Source: Ailanthus altissimus | Taxonomy: Eukaryota > Streptophyta > Magnoliopsida > Sapindales > Simaroubaceae | Length of the DNA: 64,000 bases | Reading direction: 5' to 3' | Assembly (NCBI GenBank): GCA_946807835.1 | Contig: OX327697.1 | Span: 10,413,001-10,477,000, forward strand | In this document: piece by piece, positions 33,177 to 43,999 of the stretch | Numbering within the stretch: position 1 is the first letter of the stretch | Layout of the letters: every line of letters starts with the position of its first letter | Notes under the pieces: model-generated | What the model was told of the DNA's origin: nothing | The model's input: only the letters and a program-made list of their open reading frames with translations | The model's database searches: none | Position numbers and translations under genes: made by a program

Positions 33177-34648
33177 ATGGTGATAACAAGTTCCTTTCCT
33201 ATCTTAACACTCGTCATTTTCATTTTATCCCTCTTATTATCTCTCTCAATTCCTTCATTATCTTCTTCAACGGATTCCTTCGTCTTCGGTGGCTGCTCTC
33301 AGCAAAGATATTCACCGGACTCGCCTTACGATTCAAACCTCAATTCCCTTTTAACCTCCCTGGTCAACTCAGCTACCTACTCGTCCTACAACAACCTCAC
33401 CATCATGGGCTCGAACCCGGAGGACGTGGTGTACGGACTCTACCAATGCCGGGGCGACCTCTCCATGCCCGACTGCGCCACGTGCGTGGCACGTGCAGTC
33501 AACCAGCTCGGCGGCTTGTGCCCGCAAACCTGCGGCGGGGTTCTGCAGCTTCAAGGGTGCTACGTGAAATACGATAACACTACGTTCTTGGGCGTGGAGG
33601 ATAAGACCGTGGTGCTGAAAAAATGCGGGCCGTCCGTTGGGTATGATACGGACGCTATGGGCCGTCGAGATGCCGTGATGGCGGGGTTGATGACGACTAG
33701 TGGGCCATACAGGGTTGGTGGTTCCGGTGAGATTCAGGGTTTGGCTCAGTGCATTGGAGATCTGAGCGTGGGAGAATGTCAGGATTGTTTGATGCAGGCG
33801 ATCGGACGTCTGAAAAGTGATTGCGGTACGGCTGATTATGGTGATGTGTTTTTAGGCAAGTGCTACGCGAGGTATTCCACGGGGAAAGCTCAAGTTTCTG
33901 ACAAGGCTCGTAATGGTAAGACAATGACATTCTATCAGCATGTGAAGTGTCTGATAGACTTGCCTCATTTTGTTTGATTATGTATTTGCTTTTCTCCCCT
34001 AATTTGATTACGACTTTGCACGAGTTTAGGCTTATTTTGGTAATTATAATTATCATTATTGTTGACATTTTCAAGGAAAATGCTCTTAGGTTAAATATGT
34101 TATCCTTACTCTGGTAGCTTCAAACATTAAATTGCAATTATCTCTATTTAAGCGTCCGATATATGTGAACCAAAGAGAAATGAAGTGGGATGTCACCCAT
34201 CTACCCAATAGTTCTCAGTCCCAAATTGATAATCTTGGTTTAATCCTTAATGCAATTATTTGGGATTTTTTTTTAATTATGGAAAATTTCCTTTGAAAAA
34301 AGAAAAGAAAGAAAATATGAAGTCAAAACATGTGACCGACACAAAAGCATGGACATTGTTTTTTTTTAAAATTTTGTTATTAACTTTTCACGTTGGACTA
34401 CTTTTTCCTGGCAGATAAAAATAGCAACGGCGGAGAGAAAACGTTTGCAATTATCATTGGATTATTAGCCGGAGTAGCTTTAATAATAATATTTCTTACT
34501 TTTGTAAGAAAGGTATTCGGGGAACATGGTAATGTCTCTCTTATTTCCTTCTAGTTTTTTTTCCCTGAATTTTTGACATTATGGTTAAAAGAAACATATA
34601 GAATTTATTCATTGATCTGTCCTTTTTCTTTTTCGTGCAGGTAAATAG
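33177..34648 (+). CDS. Plasmodesmata-located protein (PDLP)-like, two DUF26 domains, three exons
   Basis: Coding exons 33177-33915, 34415-34528 and 34641-34648 join in frame to 286 residues, a normal PDLP length. Introns of 499 and 112 nt both have GT-AG borders. A hydrophobic signal peptide (residues 1-30) precedes two Gnk2-type DUF26 domains, each with the C-X8-C-X2-C core: C91/C100/C103 (CRGDLSMPDCATC) and C192/C201/C204 (CIGDLSVGECQDC). A single membrane helix (about 257-277, FAIIIGLLAGVALIIIFLTF) and a short basic tail RKVFGEHGK end the protein. There is no kinase domain, which separates it from cysteine-rich receptor kinases. PDLPs are type I proteins of plasmodesmata that promote callose deposition and limit cell-to-cell movement. 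The last coding exon is only 8 nt, so a single-exon reading would wrongly end at 33977 inside intron 1. The coding region is more GC-rich than its surroundings. Confidence 0.93.
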
Positions 34649-35178
34649 AATAATATTGAAGCACTTCCATAAAAAACTTTAACCTGCACAAAGTGATCAT
34701 CTGCTTTAATTTGAGTCTCTTTTGCTTCCCCTTTTCTTCTTCATGATGTTAACTTTTCCTCTTTCTTTATTGCCCTTTTTTATGAATTTTCTCTATATTA
34801 TTCTTTCTAATCAAGATTTGGAAGAAAGGTCCATTAATGGGGCATGTACCCATAAAAGTTAAAAAGGATGGGAAAAAAAAAGCTAAAGATTCCACTTGTT
34901 GTATTGTCTAATGTGAAAAAATGGCAATATTCTTTTTGTAAAAGTGCAGATGCTATTTCCCTATTTGTATTGGTGTTATTTCGCTTTAATTTTGCGAATT
35001 TTCATTATTCATTTGCAGCAATGGTTAAACTGCTAACATCATTTTTGTTCCCTTTTTTTTCCTCTACTCTTGGTTCGGAGAACTTTTAGTTCTCCAAGTG
35101 AAAATGATGACAATAAGGATAGGAAATCAAATTGGAGATTTGTTGATTTATAAAAAGAGATATCGGAAGAATTATCAT
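34649..35178. other. 3' flank of the PDLP gene
   Basis: T-rich sequence following the stop codon, presumably 3' UTR and terminator region (an AATAAT motif lies at 34650-34655). The frame at 34868-35089 is Ser/Phe-rich, without a motif, and is taken as chance. Confidence 0.4.
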
Positions 35179-36036
35179 TCTCTTAATAAGATTCAGTTAA
35201 AGCGAAGAATTATAATTAAGCTCAACTTTAAACTATAACTTTTTTATGCAATAAAATAATTTGTATATCAAATAAAATAGTAAGAATTCAAAGAAGAAAA
35301 TAAAAAGTACAATATAATCACTTACGTGATTCGATCAATTGTTTATGTCTACGGTGAATCCAATGATCATAATCTCTTTTATTAACTTTTTAGAGATTTT
35401 ACAAGAAAAATCTAATGAAAAACCCTCAAAACGATGGTTCCACCCTAACGCACACAAACACTTAGTGTTAACCTAATTCTTCCATTCTCTTAGAATCTTT
35501 ATTAATACTTGATCTCAACTAACGGGTTTACAAGTGTTTATACAGGGGTTATTTCGTACTTACTAACCCTATTCTTTATTAGAGTGAGAGTCAACTTATT
35601 TTGAAAGTCTTAACTTCCCAAAACTCAAAATCTAGATAAAAAATAGAATTTTCCCCGCTTTGGCACAGTAGCGCTGAGCCTTGACGCATCCAGCGCTATG
35701 GTGCTAAGAACCTAGTGCTGCGTCCAGCGCTGCAGTACTGAGAACCTGGTGCCACGACGCTTAGCCTTGGGCGCCGCTGCGCTAGCTCCTATTTCTAGCT
35801 CCGCCATTTTTCTCACTTTTTTCGTATCTTCAAGTTACGTTTAACTTCCACTTTCTTATCCCACACATTTTAGATTTTTTCATATGTATCTTACATATTT
35901 CAAATTTCTTATAATTTTTTATTTTAATATTTATTTTAATTTTTGTCCAAATAATATTGTTGTTTAATCACCGAATCTCTAATAAGATTTATTAAACAAA
36001 TTCATAATGGTGTGTATTTCTCATCACCAGCCAACA
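35179..36036 (-). mobile_element. Probable solo LTR just downstream of the PDLP gene
   Basis: Read on the minus strand it begins TGTTGGCTGGTGATGAG, a typical LTR start, and spans about 858 bp. ATCAT lies directly outside both proposed ends (35174-35178 and 36037-36041), consistent with a 5-bp target duplication, although the far end reads TCTC instead of TG. A G/C-rich 'cagcgct' segment (35650-35800) resembles that of other LTRs here. No gag or pol. The left border is the weaker one. Confidence 0.6.
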
Positions 36037-36041
36037 ATCAT

Positions 36042-38246
36042 CTTTTTGTATGTAAATATGTATCCCAAAAACGTTTCAGGGTTTTACATTCATGATCAAT
36101 GTTTTAAGTTATAATAATAAGAATAATAACTAATATAAAAGAAAATATGTTACTCCACGGAGAGAGAAAAAAAAAAAGACTATGATCGATGTTCCGCTGT
36201 TGTGTCACTGCAATAATCAAGATTTAGAATCGGATTAACGTTGGATTATTTTCTGCATTGAGTATTTTGAAATTGTTTGATACTGATAATTTGTCACTTC
36301 TAATTTCGTTGATTTCATACAGAAGTAGATGCTTATTCTGCTTTTTGAGTTATTATTATTATTATTATTTATTTTTCAATTTTTAGATATAACATAAACT
36401 AAAAAACCGCAAGTGTTAGCTGTAATTGCTAACTGTAAAGTGCAAGTATCTAAGATAGTAGCTAAAACAATGTTGAGTCTCGCAACACAATCACATGCAT
36501 GTTAATGTAGTACACTACTAAATTCACATAGGAATAATACTCGTTACATTGTGTATCATTAATTCTCTTAATAGATTTTATGTTAAAGTTAGATGTCTCT
36601 TTGCTTTTTATAATAATTTTCTTTTAATCTGTGCTGTTATGTAAAGAAGTTATTGTGTTCATTGAGAAAATTGGATCTCGAGCGCAACTCCTACTTTTTG
36701 TTCTTCGCACGCACTAAGTTAGCAGTCCCTTTCCCTTTTTTCTTTTTCAAGTTTTTCTAACATCTTTATGGTCCCTTTTTTCTAACTTCAACGTCATTTT
36801 CTTTTTATCCTTTTCTCATCCATATACATTATATAAATTCATACATACTTTCCTGTTCAATTTAAGACGTTTAAGTTCACGGTATCTCACAATTATTATT
36901 TACTTATTTTTATCATTCGACTATCAATTTGAATTTGTTTTCTTTAACGCTTTTTATAATTTGATGTGATTATATTTCATTTTTTATTAAATCTATATTA
37001 ATCCCATTGTATTACACATTTTCTATTAAAATTTTAAAATATATACATGTATTATTATTATTATTATTATTATTATCATTATAACATACCTAATTCCATC
37101 TCACACATATGCTGAAATTTAAATAATTCCCGTTTAAGGTTAGTACAAGGAAAATTGATCTACAATTAAACCTCTAACTTTTATGACAACCACTCTCAAA
37201 AATATTATATATATATATATATATATGCACAAGTGCTTTTCAGCTAATTATAAAAAAAATATATACACATATAGAATCCATTTATTAGTAAAAAACAATG
37301 TAATACGGAAAAATTACCAAAAACTTTCACATTCTACGTAAACGAATGGGAACCATCAATGGAAAAGGGGTGATCAGCTATTTTTTTTTTTTATTTAAAA
37401 AAATTAATCTCTTTTTGTGCTGCATCATCTGCGTGGATCCTTCAAAAGGATTCCTTGGGACATAGGCAGCTGGTTTTCTATTTAAAGAAAAATTCATACC
37501 TATTGTCAGCATAAATTAAGTTGAATCAACAGTGAATTTTTCCAATAATTTGACAATAACTTTTCTTAGCACTTGATGAAAGAGACCATCATTATATTAT
37601 AGAAGAGGATTACATGTTAGCATGATATGATGAAGACAAATAAAAGTTGTTTTCTTTTTCTTTTCTTTTGTATGAGAGATTTATCGTTGGCCCATCAGGT
37701 GACATGATGAGCTTATAGGTTAAGGAATGGGAAGGAACTAGAAAAGCAAGAGAATTTTGAAGCATTATTTTATTGTAAAGGTGATAAAGCAAGAATAGAA
37801 ATTGAAGTCCTAGGAGAATTATTGCCTTAAAGAGACAAACCAGAAAAGTAAATGCACTAATCAATTTATTAATAATTGATTATGCATATTTGAATGAATA
37901 TGCGGGTGGATTGACATCAATCATTCATAAATATGATAGACCCATATTCATTTTTGTTTTTTAATAAAAAAAAAAATGATCACTTGAGTATGTTTATCCT
38001 AAATAAAATTAATATCATCAATTCAAAAAGTAAAAGCGATCATATTAGAACTGTTAGTTGATATAAGAGTAACGTAAAGAATCAAATTAAACAAATACAC
38101 CAATTGATTCCAAACAGTTGGATTATGATATCTTTGAACAATTATCTACAATTTTACACCATTGAAAATGTAAAAAATAAATTCGTAAATATGATAAATA
38201 TCGTTTCCTTGCCTTTAAGTTAATATATATCATGTGTGAGTGACTT

Positions 38247-38287
<41 letters not shown>

Positions 38288-38520
38288 ATGAAAATATTCA
38301 AAACCCAAATGTAAGCCCACACATATGTTCAAGTTTGTATAATATGATAACTCACATGGGCTCAAACTACTTTATGAAAGATTCAACTTATAAGTTGTTT
38401 TGATGGGTTTAGAGCTGCGCTAAATAGTGACTTAAAATATGTAGATCCCATGTCTAAGACCCGTTTACAATACTTATACAAAATATGGGTAAGTCAATAT
38501 TAGCAAAATAGAAACTTTAT
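36042..38520. other. AT-rich spacer with microsatellites
   Basis: There is no recognisable gene. Simple repeats include (TTA)n at 36350-36370 and 37047-37078 and (AT)n at 37205-37226 and 38254-38279. The minus-strand frame 37610-37864 encodes a hydrophobic N-terminus but has no family signature or promoter I can recognise, so I do not call it. Confidence 0.5.
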
Positions 38521-38529
38521 ACGATCCAT

Positions 38530-38900
38530 CACTATAAGAAAAAAAGGATACAGTGATAGATAAAATCTATTACATTAATTTTGTTATAGATTTTATCTAT
38601 CACTATAAGTGGAGCTACTTATTGGTGATAGATAAAAATCTATCACCTAACAGTATTAGAGAATTTTAGCGATAGATTATCTCTGTAATAAAGTTGTATT
38701 TTCTTATCAAATAATAATTGAATTTACACGTGGTTGATAATATGGCGTGTGATAAATAATATAGAAGATGATGTAATAATAATATAATGTAGCTATATGA
38801 TGACATCAATAATAAATACAAATCTATCACAATTCAATGATAAATTTTTTTCATTAAATAGTGATAGAGTATACTTTTTTATAATTTATATAATAATTTA
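38530..38900 (+). mobile_element. CACTA-like end with subterminal hairpins (copy 2)
   Basis: It starts CACTATAAGAAAAAAAGG, very close to the plant CACTA terminus. An 18-bp perfect hairpin follows (arms 38553-38570 and 38586-38603, GTGATAGATAAAATCTAT), then a palindromic unit GTGATAGAT-aaaa-ATCTATCAC at 38625-38646 and further single 'gatagatt', 'ctatcac' and 'gtgatagag' motifs to 38875. The right terminus and target duplication were not found, so the element may be truncated. Confidence 0.6.
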
Positions 38901-38922
38901 TTAAGTAATTAAAATAATATTT

Positions 38923-39300
38923 ATAAAATAAATAAATAGACTGTTATATATCAATAATTAAAAACAAGTTGTAAAGATAACAAATGGACTGGGTGGCCCG
39001 GCCTAATATATAACAATGTAGCGTGTCGTTGGCCAACAAAGTTCGTTATAGTATCGTGCCTATACGGCACAACTTGACATACTGTGTTGTGATGGAATGT
39101 ATTTCATAAAATAAATCAATTGTTATACATCTATAGTTAACAACAAGTTGTAAAGATAGCAAAAGGGCTAGGCGGTTCAACCCGACCTAGCATATGACAC
39201 TGTAGCTAGTGTGTCGTTGACCAAAAAGGCATGCTATAGTATTGTGCATGTATGGCACAATCTTTAATACCGTGTTTGTGCTGGAATGTGTTTTATAACT
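38923..39300 (+). repeat. 180-bp direct tandem duplication, diverged
   Basis: Unit 1 (about 38923-39105) and unit 2 (about 39106-39300) share the series AACAAGTTGTAAAGATA(A/G)CAAA, a G/C-rich 'ggcccggcctaa' / 'gttcaacccgacctag' segment, GTGTCGTTG(G/A)CCAA, and GGAATGT(A/G)TTT at their ends. Only two copies are seen. Confidence 0.8.
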
Positions 39301-40125
39301 TATGCTAGCATGGCTCATCAAAGGCCTTATTACACAAAATATTAAATTTTGTGGTCATGAGGTCTTCATCCCGAGACCTCATGCCCCAAAACTCATCAAA
39401 GTAGAGCCTACCAACTATAATACAAAAAAATACTTTTAATTATATTCTTTAAATTTAATATTAAACATAGATTTTTGTATAATTAAAATATGTTATTATA
39501 TATTTTATTTTGTATTAAATTAATTATATTTTTAATTAATTTATATTCATAATAAAATCATCCAATTGAGTAAATTAAAAATAAAATTCAATGTGCAGTT
39601 CAATTAATTAAATTTTAATTATACAACATTCAGTTTCTAATTTTTATTAATTTATATTCATGTGATAAATCAAATAGCTCAAGTTAATAAAATAAAATTA
39701 TAATTCAATTGTGAAATGACTAAATTCAAATTATAATTCAATTGTACAAGAATTTAATAATTTAATTTAAATTTAATTATTATTCATGAATAAATTAAAT
39801 AATTTAATTTCTAGATTCATGTTTCCCTGCAGACTCTAAATCATGCACATTTAATCTTTTTCATTTTCAAGATTAAAGTATGCATCATGCACATTCTGTA
39901 CGCAAGTGCTTTTATATTTACAAATTCAGCTGGTCCTAGAAAATGTGGCACCACAGTAACATTCCAAAAAGAAAAAATTTAAGGCACTTTTATAATCCCA
40001 TTTTAGGACATTCCAAATTGAAATGAGGCCATGTGCGTGTGTCAATGATTATAGAAGTAAATGCATTTCGTTTAAGAACACAAAGAAAATAAATTATGGT
40101 CACCTTGGTCAATAACTGATTGACG
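39301..40125. other. AT-rich spacer, no gene seen
   Basis: Low-complexity A/T sequence with repeated 'aatttaattaa'-type runs. No coding motif. Confidence 0.5.
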
Positions 40126-40130
40126 TCGCG

Positions 40131-42090
40131 TTATACCTTCAATCGCACATTTCAGTGTCCAGAGGAAATTTGAAAATCCCTAAAACAATTGCTTCCCAAA
40201 GCGTTGGTCATAGGTGAACCCAAGAACCAGATGCTCAACAGAAACAAATGAGTCTCTCCATACTCTTTCTTGTAATATCTGCCTTACTGGATAAGGGCTT
40301 CCAAATCACGTCCTAATATTGAGCCAGCTGTATCACCAAGCACCCAGCACAATTGATCAGAAGAAGGTAACACAAACAGTACTTTTCCCTTTTCTTGCCA
40401 CCAAGGCACGCGTCTAATCTCAAACAAAAATCATAAATGCTAGAGATTCTCACCAGTCATGTTATGCAGAAAGAATTCCAACAACAGAGATCACCACCAA
40501 ACCCCTAACTGTATCTGTTGAAAATATCAAATGAATAAGAGCCTCACTTTTTTTTCCTTCGTAAGCAACAATCATGCACCTATGAGAGATTACATGCAAC
40601 TTCACTCTTCAGTAATAAGATATGGTTCTTAGGCTTATAGATAATGCATCTTAAAACAGAACGTATTGCATTGATATTTGACAGGATTGTCATTGTTGCA
40701 AGTCCTTCTATTATAAAGATGAGGGTGATATTACAGTAGCAACATCACCAATAATAATAACACAATATTTCAGCAAGCTGCCCTCCATAAGTCAACGAAG
40801 TCACCACAAATGTACTTATTTGCAAGTGATAAAAGTGAGCAAGTATCAACTGCAACCAGCAAGTAGATGCAATTATTTTTTATTATTTCCTTAGGAAACT
40901 GGAAAAGCATAATATTAATGAAAACAAAGCAAATAAAGGATTGGACCAGGTATCCACAAAAGAAAAATAATCAGCCCAACAACTGAGCATATTCTGAGCA
41001 TTTAAAATAAAAAAAATAAAAAAAGAAAGAACGAAAGAATGGAGTGTTAACCATAATAAACAAGCACAAAAAATTGTGAGCAGAATGTAAAACTAGCATA
41101 TCAATGTATGGAGAGAGAAATAAAATAACTTTCAGCCCTGATTGTACAATGATAAAAACAAAAAAAAAAAAAGAATGAACAAGCAGTAGAAACTAATTAT
41201 CAGATGTAAAACATGCAAAGAGGAAGGGAGAAAAAACCTGTATGCCCAACAAAAGTGTGTGCACGTCTTTCCTCTTCAAAGTTTAAGGTTGTGTCACTTG
41301 ACCTACAATGCGGCAAAACAAAGAGTAAGCACCTTAGATTCAAAGACAATGCGTTTATGAAATCTGAAAGCTCAAATCTGACATGGCATATAATGATAAC
41401 TTTCATTTTTAAGTGAAAATAATGTAATTAAGCAGACCCAATCATATGCACAATTTCTAGAAGGCCTTCAGTGTGAGAGTCAGATTTAGTTAAAGTCTTT
41501 CGGTCTCTATAACTAGATATAGTCATATCAGCAATATAGGATGAAAATAGAAGCAATAATAAGTTTAATCTCTTTTTAGGGATTTATATTTTGATATTTA
41601 AGGGAACAGAAAGATTTAGTATCTTGACAGATCGTTTCTATTCTCCAAGCTTCACTAGACCATCAAACATTTCTACCTGATTATTGAAAAAGATATGAAA
41701 TGAATAACACCTGAGAATATACAGAAGATTTTTGCTTTGGAACTCTCTCTCCACTCCCTTTCTCTTATCACTCGCTTCCCATTCTTATGGAGTTACGAAC
41801 ATACAAAAACTCATTAGGGGGAAAAACTACAATGCATAATGGATTACCTTCGGTTGACGTTGGATGTACATATCAGTAGCTTCCAGAAGACGCGTATTAT
41901 CAACTCCAACCTTTGAGAAGATCCGCCGAGCAAGCCCATTCTGCTCCAAAAGTTCATCAAGTGCTTTGTCTCCACTATTTGATGCTTGTTCTCTTTAGAT
42001 ACATCCGGTGATGAAACAATTGCTTCCCAGGCCATTTCTGTGAACTCTTGCTGCGTAATCTTGTCATTATATTGCAAAAGCCATTTCAGC
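40131..42090 (-). pseudogene. clpB: ClpB chaperone gene fragment: two N-terminal exons with introns
   Basis: Minus-strand exon A (about 42090-41849) encodes the Clp N-domain: ITQQEFTEMAWEAIVSSPDV, SKENKHQIVETKHLM, then in another frame LLEQNGLARRIFSKVGV and LLEATDMYIQRQPK, ending at a GTAATC donor. Exon B (about 40343-40131) continues with VLGDTAGSILGRDLEALIQ, a stop, then YYKKEYG and, after frame changes, FRDFQISSG, ending before GTATAAC. ClpB is a AAA+ disaggregase; this N-domain sequence resembles the organellar (chloroplast or mitochondrial) plant forms. Small deletions near 41985, a stop near 40290, further frameshifts and a damaged acceptor disable it. A ~1.5-kb intron is retained, so it arose by DNA duplication, not reverse transcription. 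Later exons, including the ATPase domains, are absent from the window. Confidence 0.85.
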
Positions 42091-42159
42091 ACATAATATT
42101 CAATACTCCAAGTCGAATCATTCACAACACAACCCCCAAGGTCACTTACCGTCACTTAG

Positions 42160-42576
42160 CATCTCCATCAAAATCAATTATCCATTATTAGGCACCTCAA
42201 ATTTTTATCTTAAATTATATATAAAAAATAATGTATAAAATAAATATTATCTATAATAAATTATTTTAAAATTTATATTATTTCACCACCTAATATTTAT
42301 TTAATACATTACTTTTGAAATAAAATTTTAAATAAAAATTTAAGATACTTAATATTATTTTTGCATTAAATGTATATAAACTAACAAAAACCCATTTGTG
42401 TTAAAGATAATACGAAGTTCAATATCAACTAAATATTTGCAAATAACTTATTTGGTTCAATAAAAATTTAAAGTTTTTCATAGTTATTTAAAGCAAATAA
42501 ACTAAAATAAAAACAACTTAGAACAAAAAAAAACAACACTTGCTATTTCTGAAGCCAAACACGTCCCTAGTTTTTT
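42160..42576. other. AT-rich spacer, no gene seen
   Basis: A/T-rich low-complexity DNA between the ClpB fragment and a MITE-like repeat. A transit-peptide exon for ClpB was looked for here and not recognised. Confidence 0.4.
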
Positions 42577-43270
42577 AGGAGTGGGCAAAAAATTACTTGG
42601 ACCGAACCGAACTAGATAGTTCTGTTTAGTATTATAGTATAAAGATTAACCGACCAATTTCTACATATTGGTTCTCGAATAAATTTGGTCTGGTTCAAAT
42701 TTTTAATTTTAGTCCCTGAAAATACCTAATCGAACTGAAGAATATAAATAAAATTTTATACAACTTTTTTATATAATTTATTTAGTGAATTTTAATTTTA
42801 ATAGTTTTCTAACTTATTTAATTCATAGACTTTAACTAAGTTAGTACTTAAAAGTCGATAGTCACTTTATTTATTTGGATAGATTTAAATATAAATATTT
42901 TTTTAACTTGTTTAGTTAATAGGTTTTCAATTAATTCGGTTCGGTTCAATAGTCGAAAGACATTTTATTTGTTTAGATGAACTTTAATTTTTAATAGTTT
43001 TTTTAAACTTATTTAGTTCATAGAATTTTATTAATTTTGTATTTAAAATAGACTTATATATTTTTTTGTTATTTTTTGTATGAAATTTATCTCTTACATT
43101 TATGATTTTAGTCTTTTAGAAAATATTTAAGTGAACAAGCTGAACTGGACCGCACGGTTCAGCTTTCATATATAATTCAGTACAGTTCGGTTTTAAAAAT
43201 AAAAATTTATAATTTTTCAATAAGGTTCAATTCTAAAAAAACTAAACCAAATCATACTGCACCATCCCTA
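42577..43270. mobile_element. MITE-like repeat with GGTTCGGTT-type ends
   Basis: The left end reads TAGGAGTGGGCAAAAAATTA and is followed by 'gaccgaaccgaac'. The right end reads as its inverse (GCACCATCCCTA preceded by 'cagttcggttt'). Internal AT-rich sequence has repeated 'ttatttagtt' motifs. Ends of the form TAGGG(A/G)TGGGCA are common in plant non-autonomous hAT elements. No coding capacity; no clear 8-bp duplication seen. Confidence 0.55.
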
Positions 43271-43470
43271 CTTAGAATCAAGCTTTCATTTCTGGATTCT
43301 CGACCTTGGCTCCTTTGAAACCCTAATACTATTGCTATCATCTTTGTTCTTCTGCTCCTTCACACTCGATTACATCTCATTCTCCAAAATTGAGTAATCC
43401 CTAGCCTCTCTCAAATTTTGCTTGTTTGATTTATGCCTTGAGCTTTACTTTTATTGGAATTTCAAAACTT
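43271..43470 (+). promoter_or_regulatory. Orphan plant 5'-leader-like segment with telo-box
   Basis: Pyrimidine-rich sequence (ttcttctgctccttcacactcg, ctagcctctctcaaattttg) with AAACCCTAA at 43318-43326 resembles leaders of plant housekeeping genes, but no coding frame follows. It may be a displaced promoter or leader fragment, or chance. Confidence 0.25.
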
Positions 43471-43999
43471 TTAATGCCATAAAAATTGGCATAATAAGAA
43501 TTTTTATAATGTCTTTATGATTAGTGAATATATTGTTTAGATGCATAAAAATAAGATTAAAGAATATATACTTTTAATGGAGTTATTAGAGGATCTTTGC
43601 TATGTTTTCTTCTACAATAAGATTTCAAACCTGTCCTCTAAAATCACAATGAAAGAAAGAGTAAACTTCTAATTTTATGGAAAAAAAAATGTATCTTGAA
43701 AACAAAACTATCTTTTTCTTACCCTTTTCTTTTCTTTTTATATTGCCTTAATTAAAATTAAAAACTATTTTAATTTTAGTTTAAAAAATTAATTAATAAC
43801 TTTTTATTAATTAATTAAAACAATTATCTCTTTAATAAAAGTAGATAAAAGAAGTGAGCCACAGAGAGTTCCACTCCCTATGGTTCACACGTAAAACTTG
43901 ATAATTGGGTATTGTAAAACTTCCAAAAGTTTAATCTTTTAATAAAGAAAAAAACACTAGTCTTTTTATAAAAGGAAAATAATACTAGATAAAAATCTT

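Noticed and set aside
33369..33554. Minus-strand open frame across the PDLP exon
   Set aside because: It is the complement shadow of a GC-rich, strongly supported plus-strand exon and has no motif.
33916..33977. Continuation of the PDLP frame to a stop at 33977
   Set aside because: A good GT donor at 33916 and an AG acceptor at 34414 join to a membrane helix and the usual short tail, so this stretch is intron.
37205..37226. (AT)n tracts as origin or scaffold attachment sites
   Set aside because: Simple AT repeats are expected in this base composition and give no specific evidence for such roles.
37610..37864. Minus-strand 84-codon frame with a hydrophobic start
   Set aside because: There is no family signature, homologue recognisable by eye, or promoter context; composition matches surrounding A/T sequence.
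38553..38603. MicroRNA precursor hairpin
   Set aside because: The stem is a perfect short palindrome within repeated transposon-end motifs, without the asymmetric arm expected of a miRNA locus.
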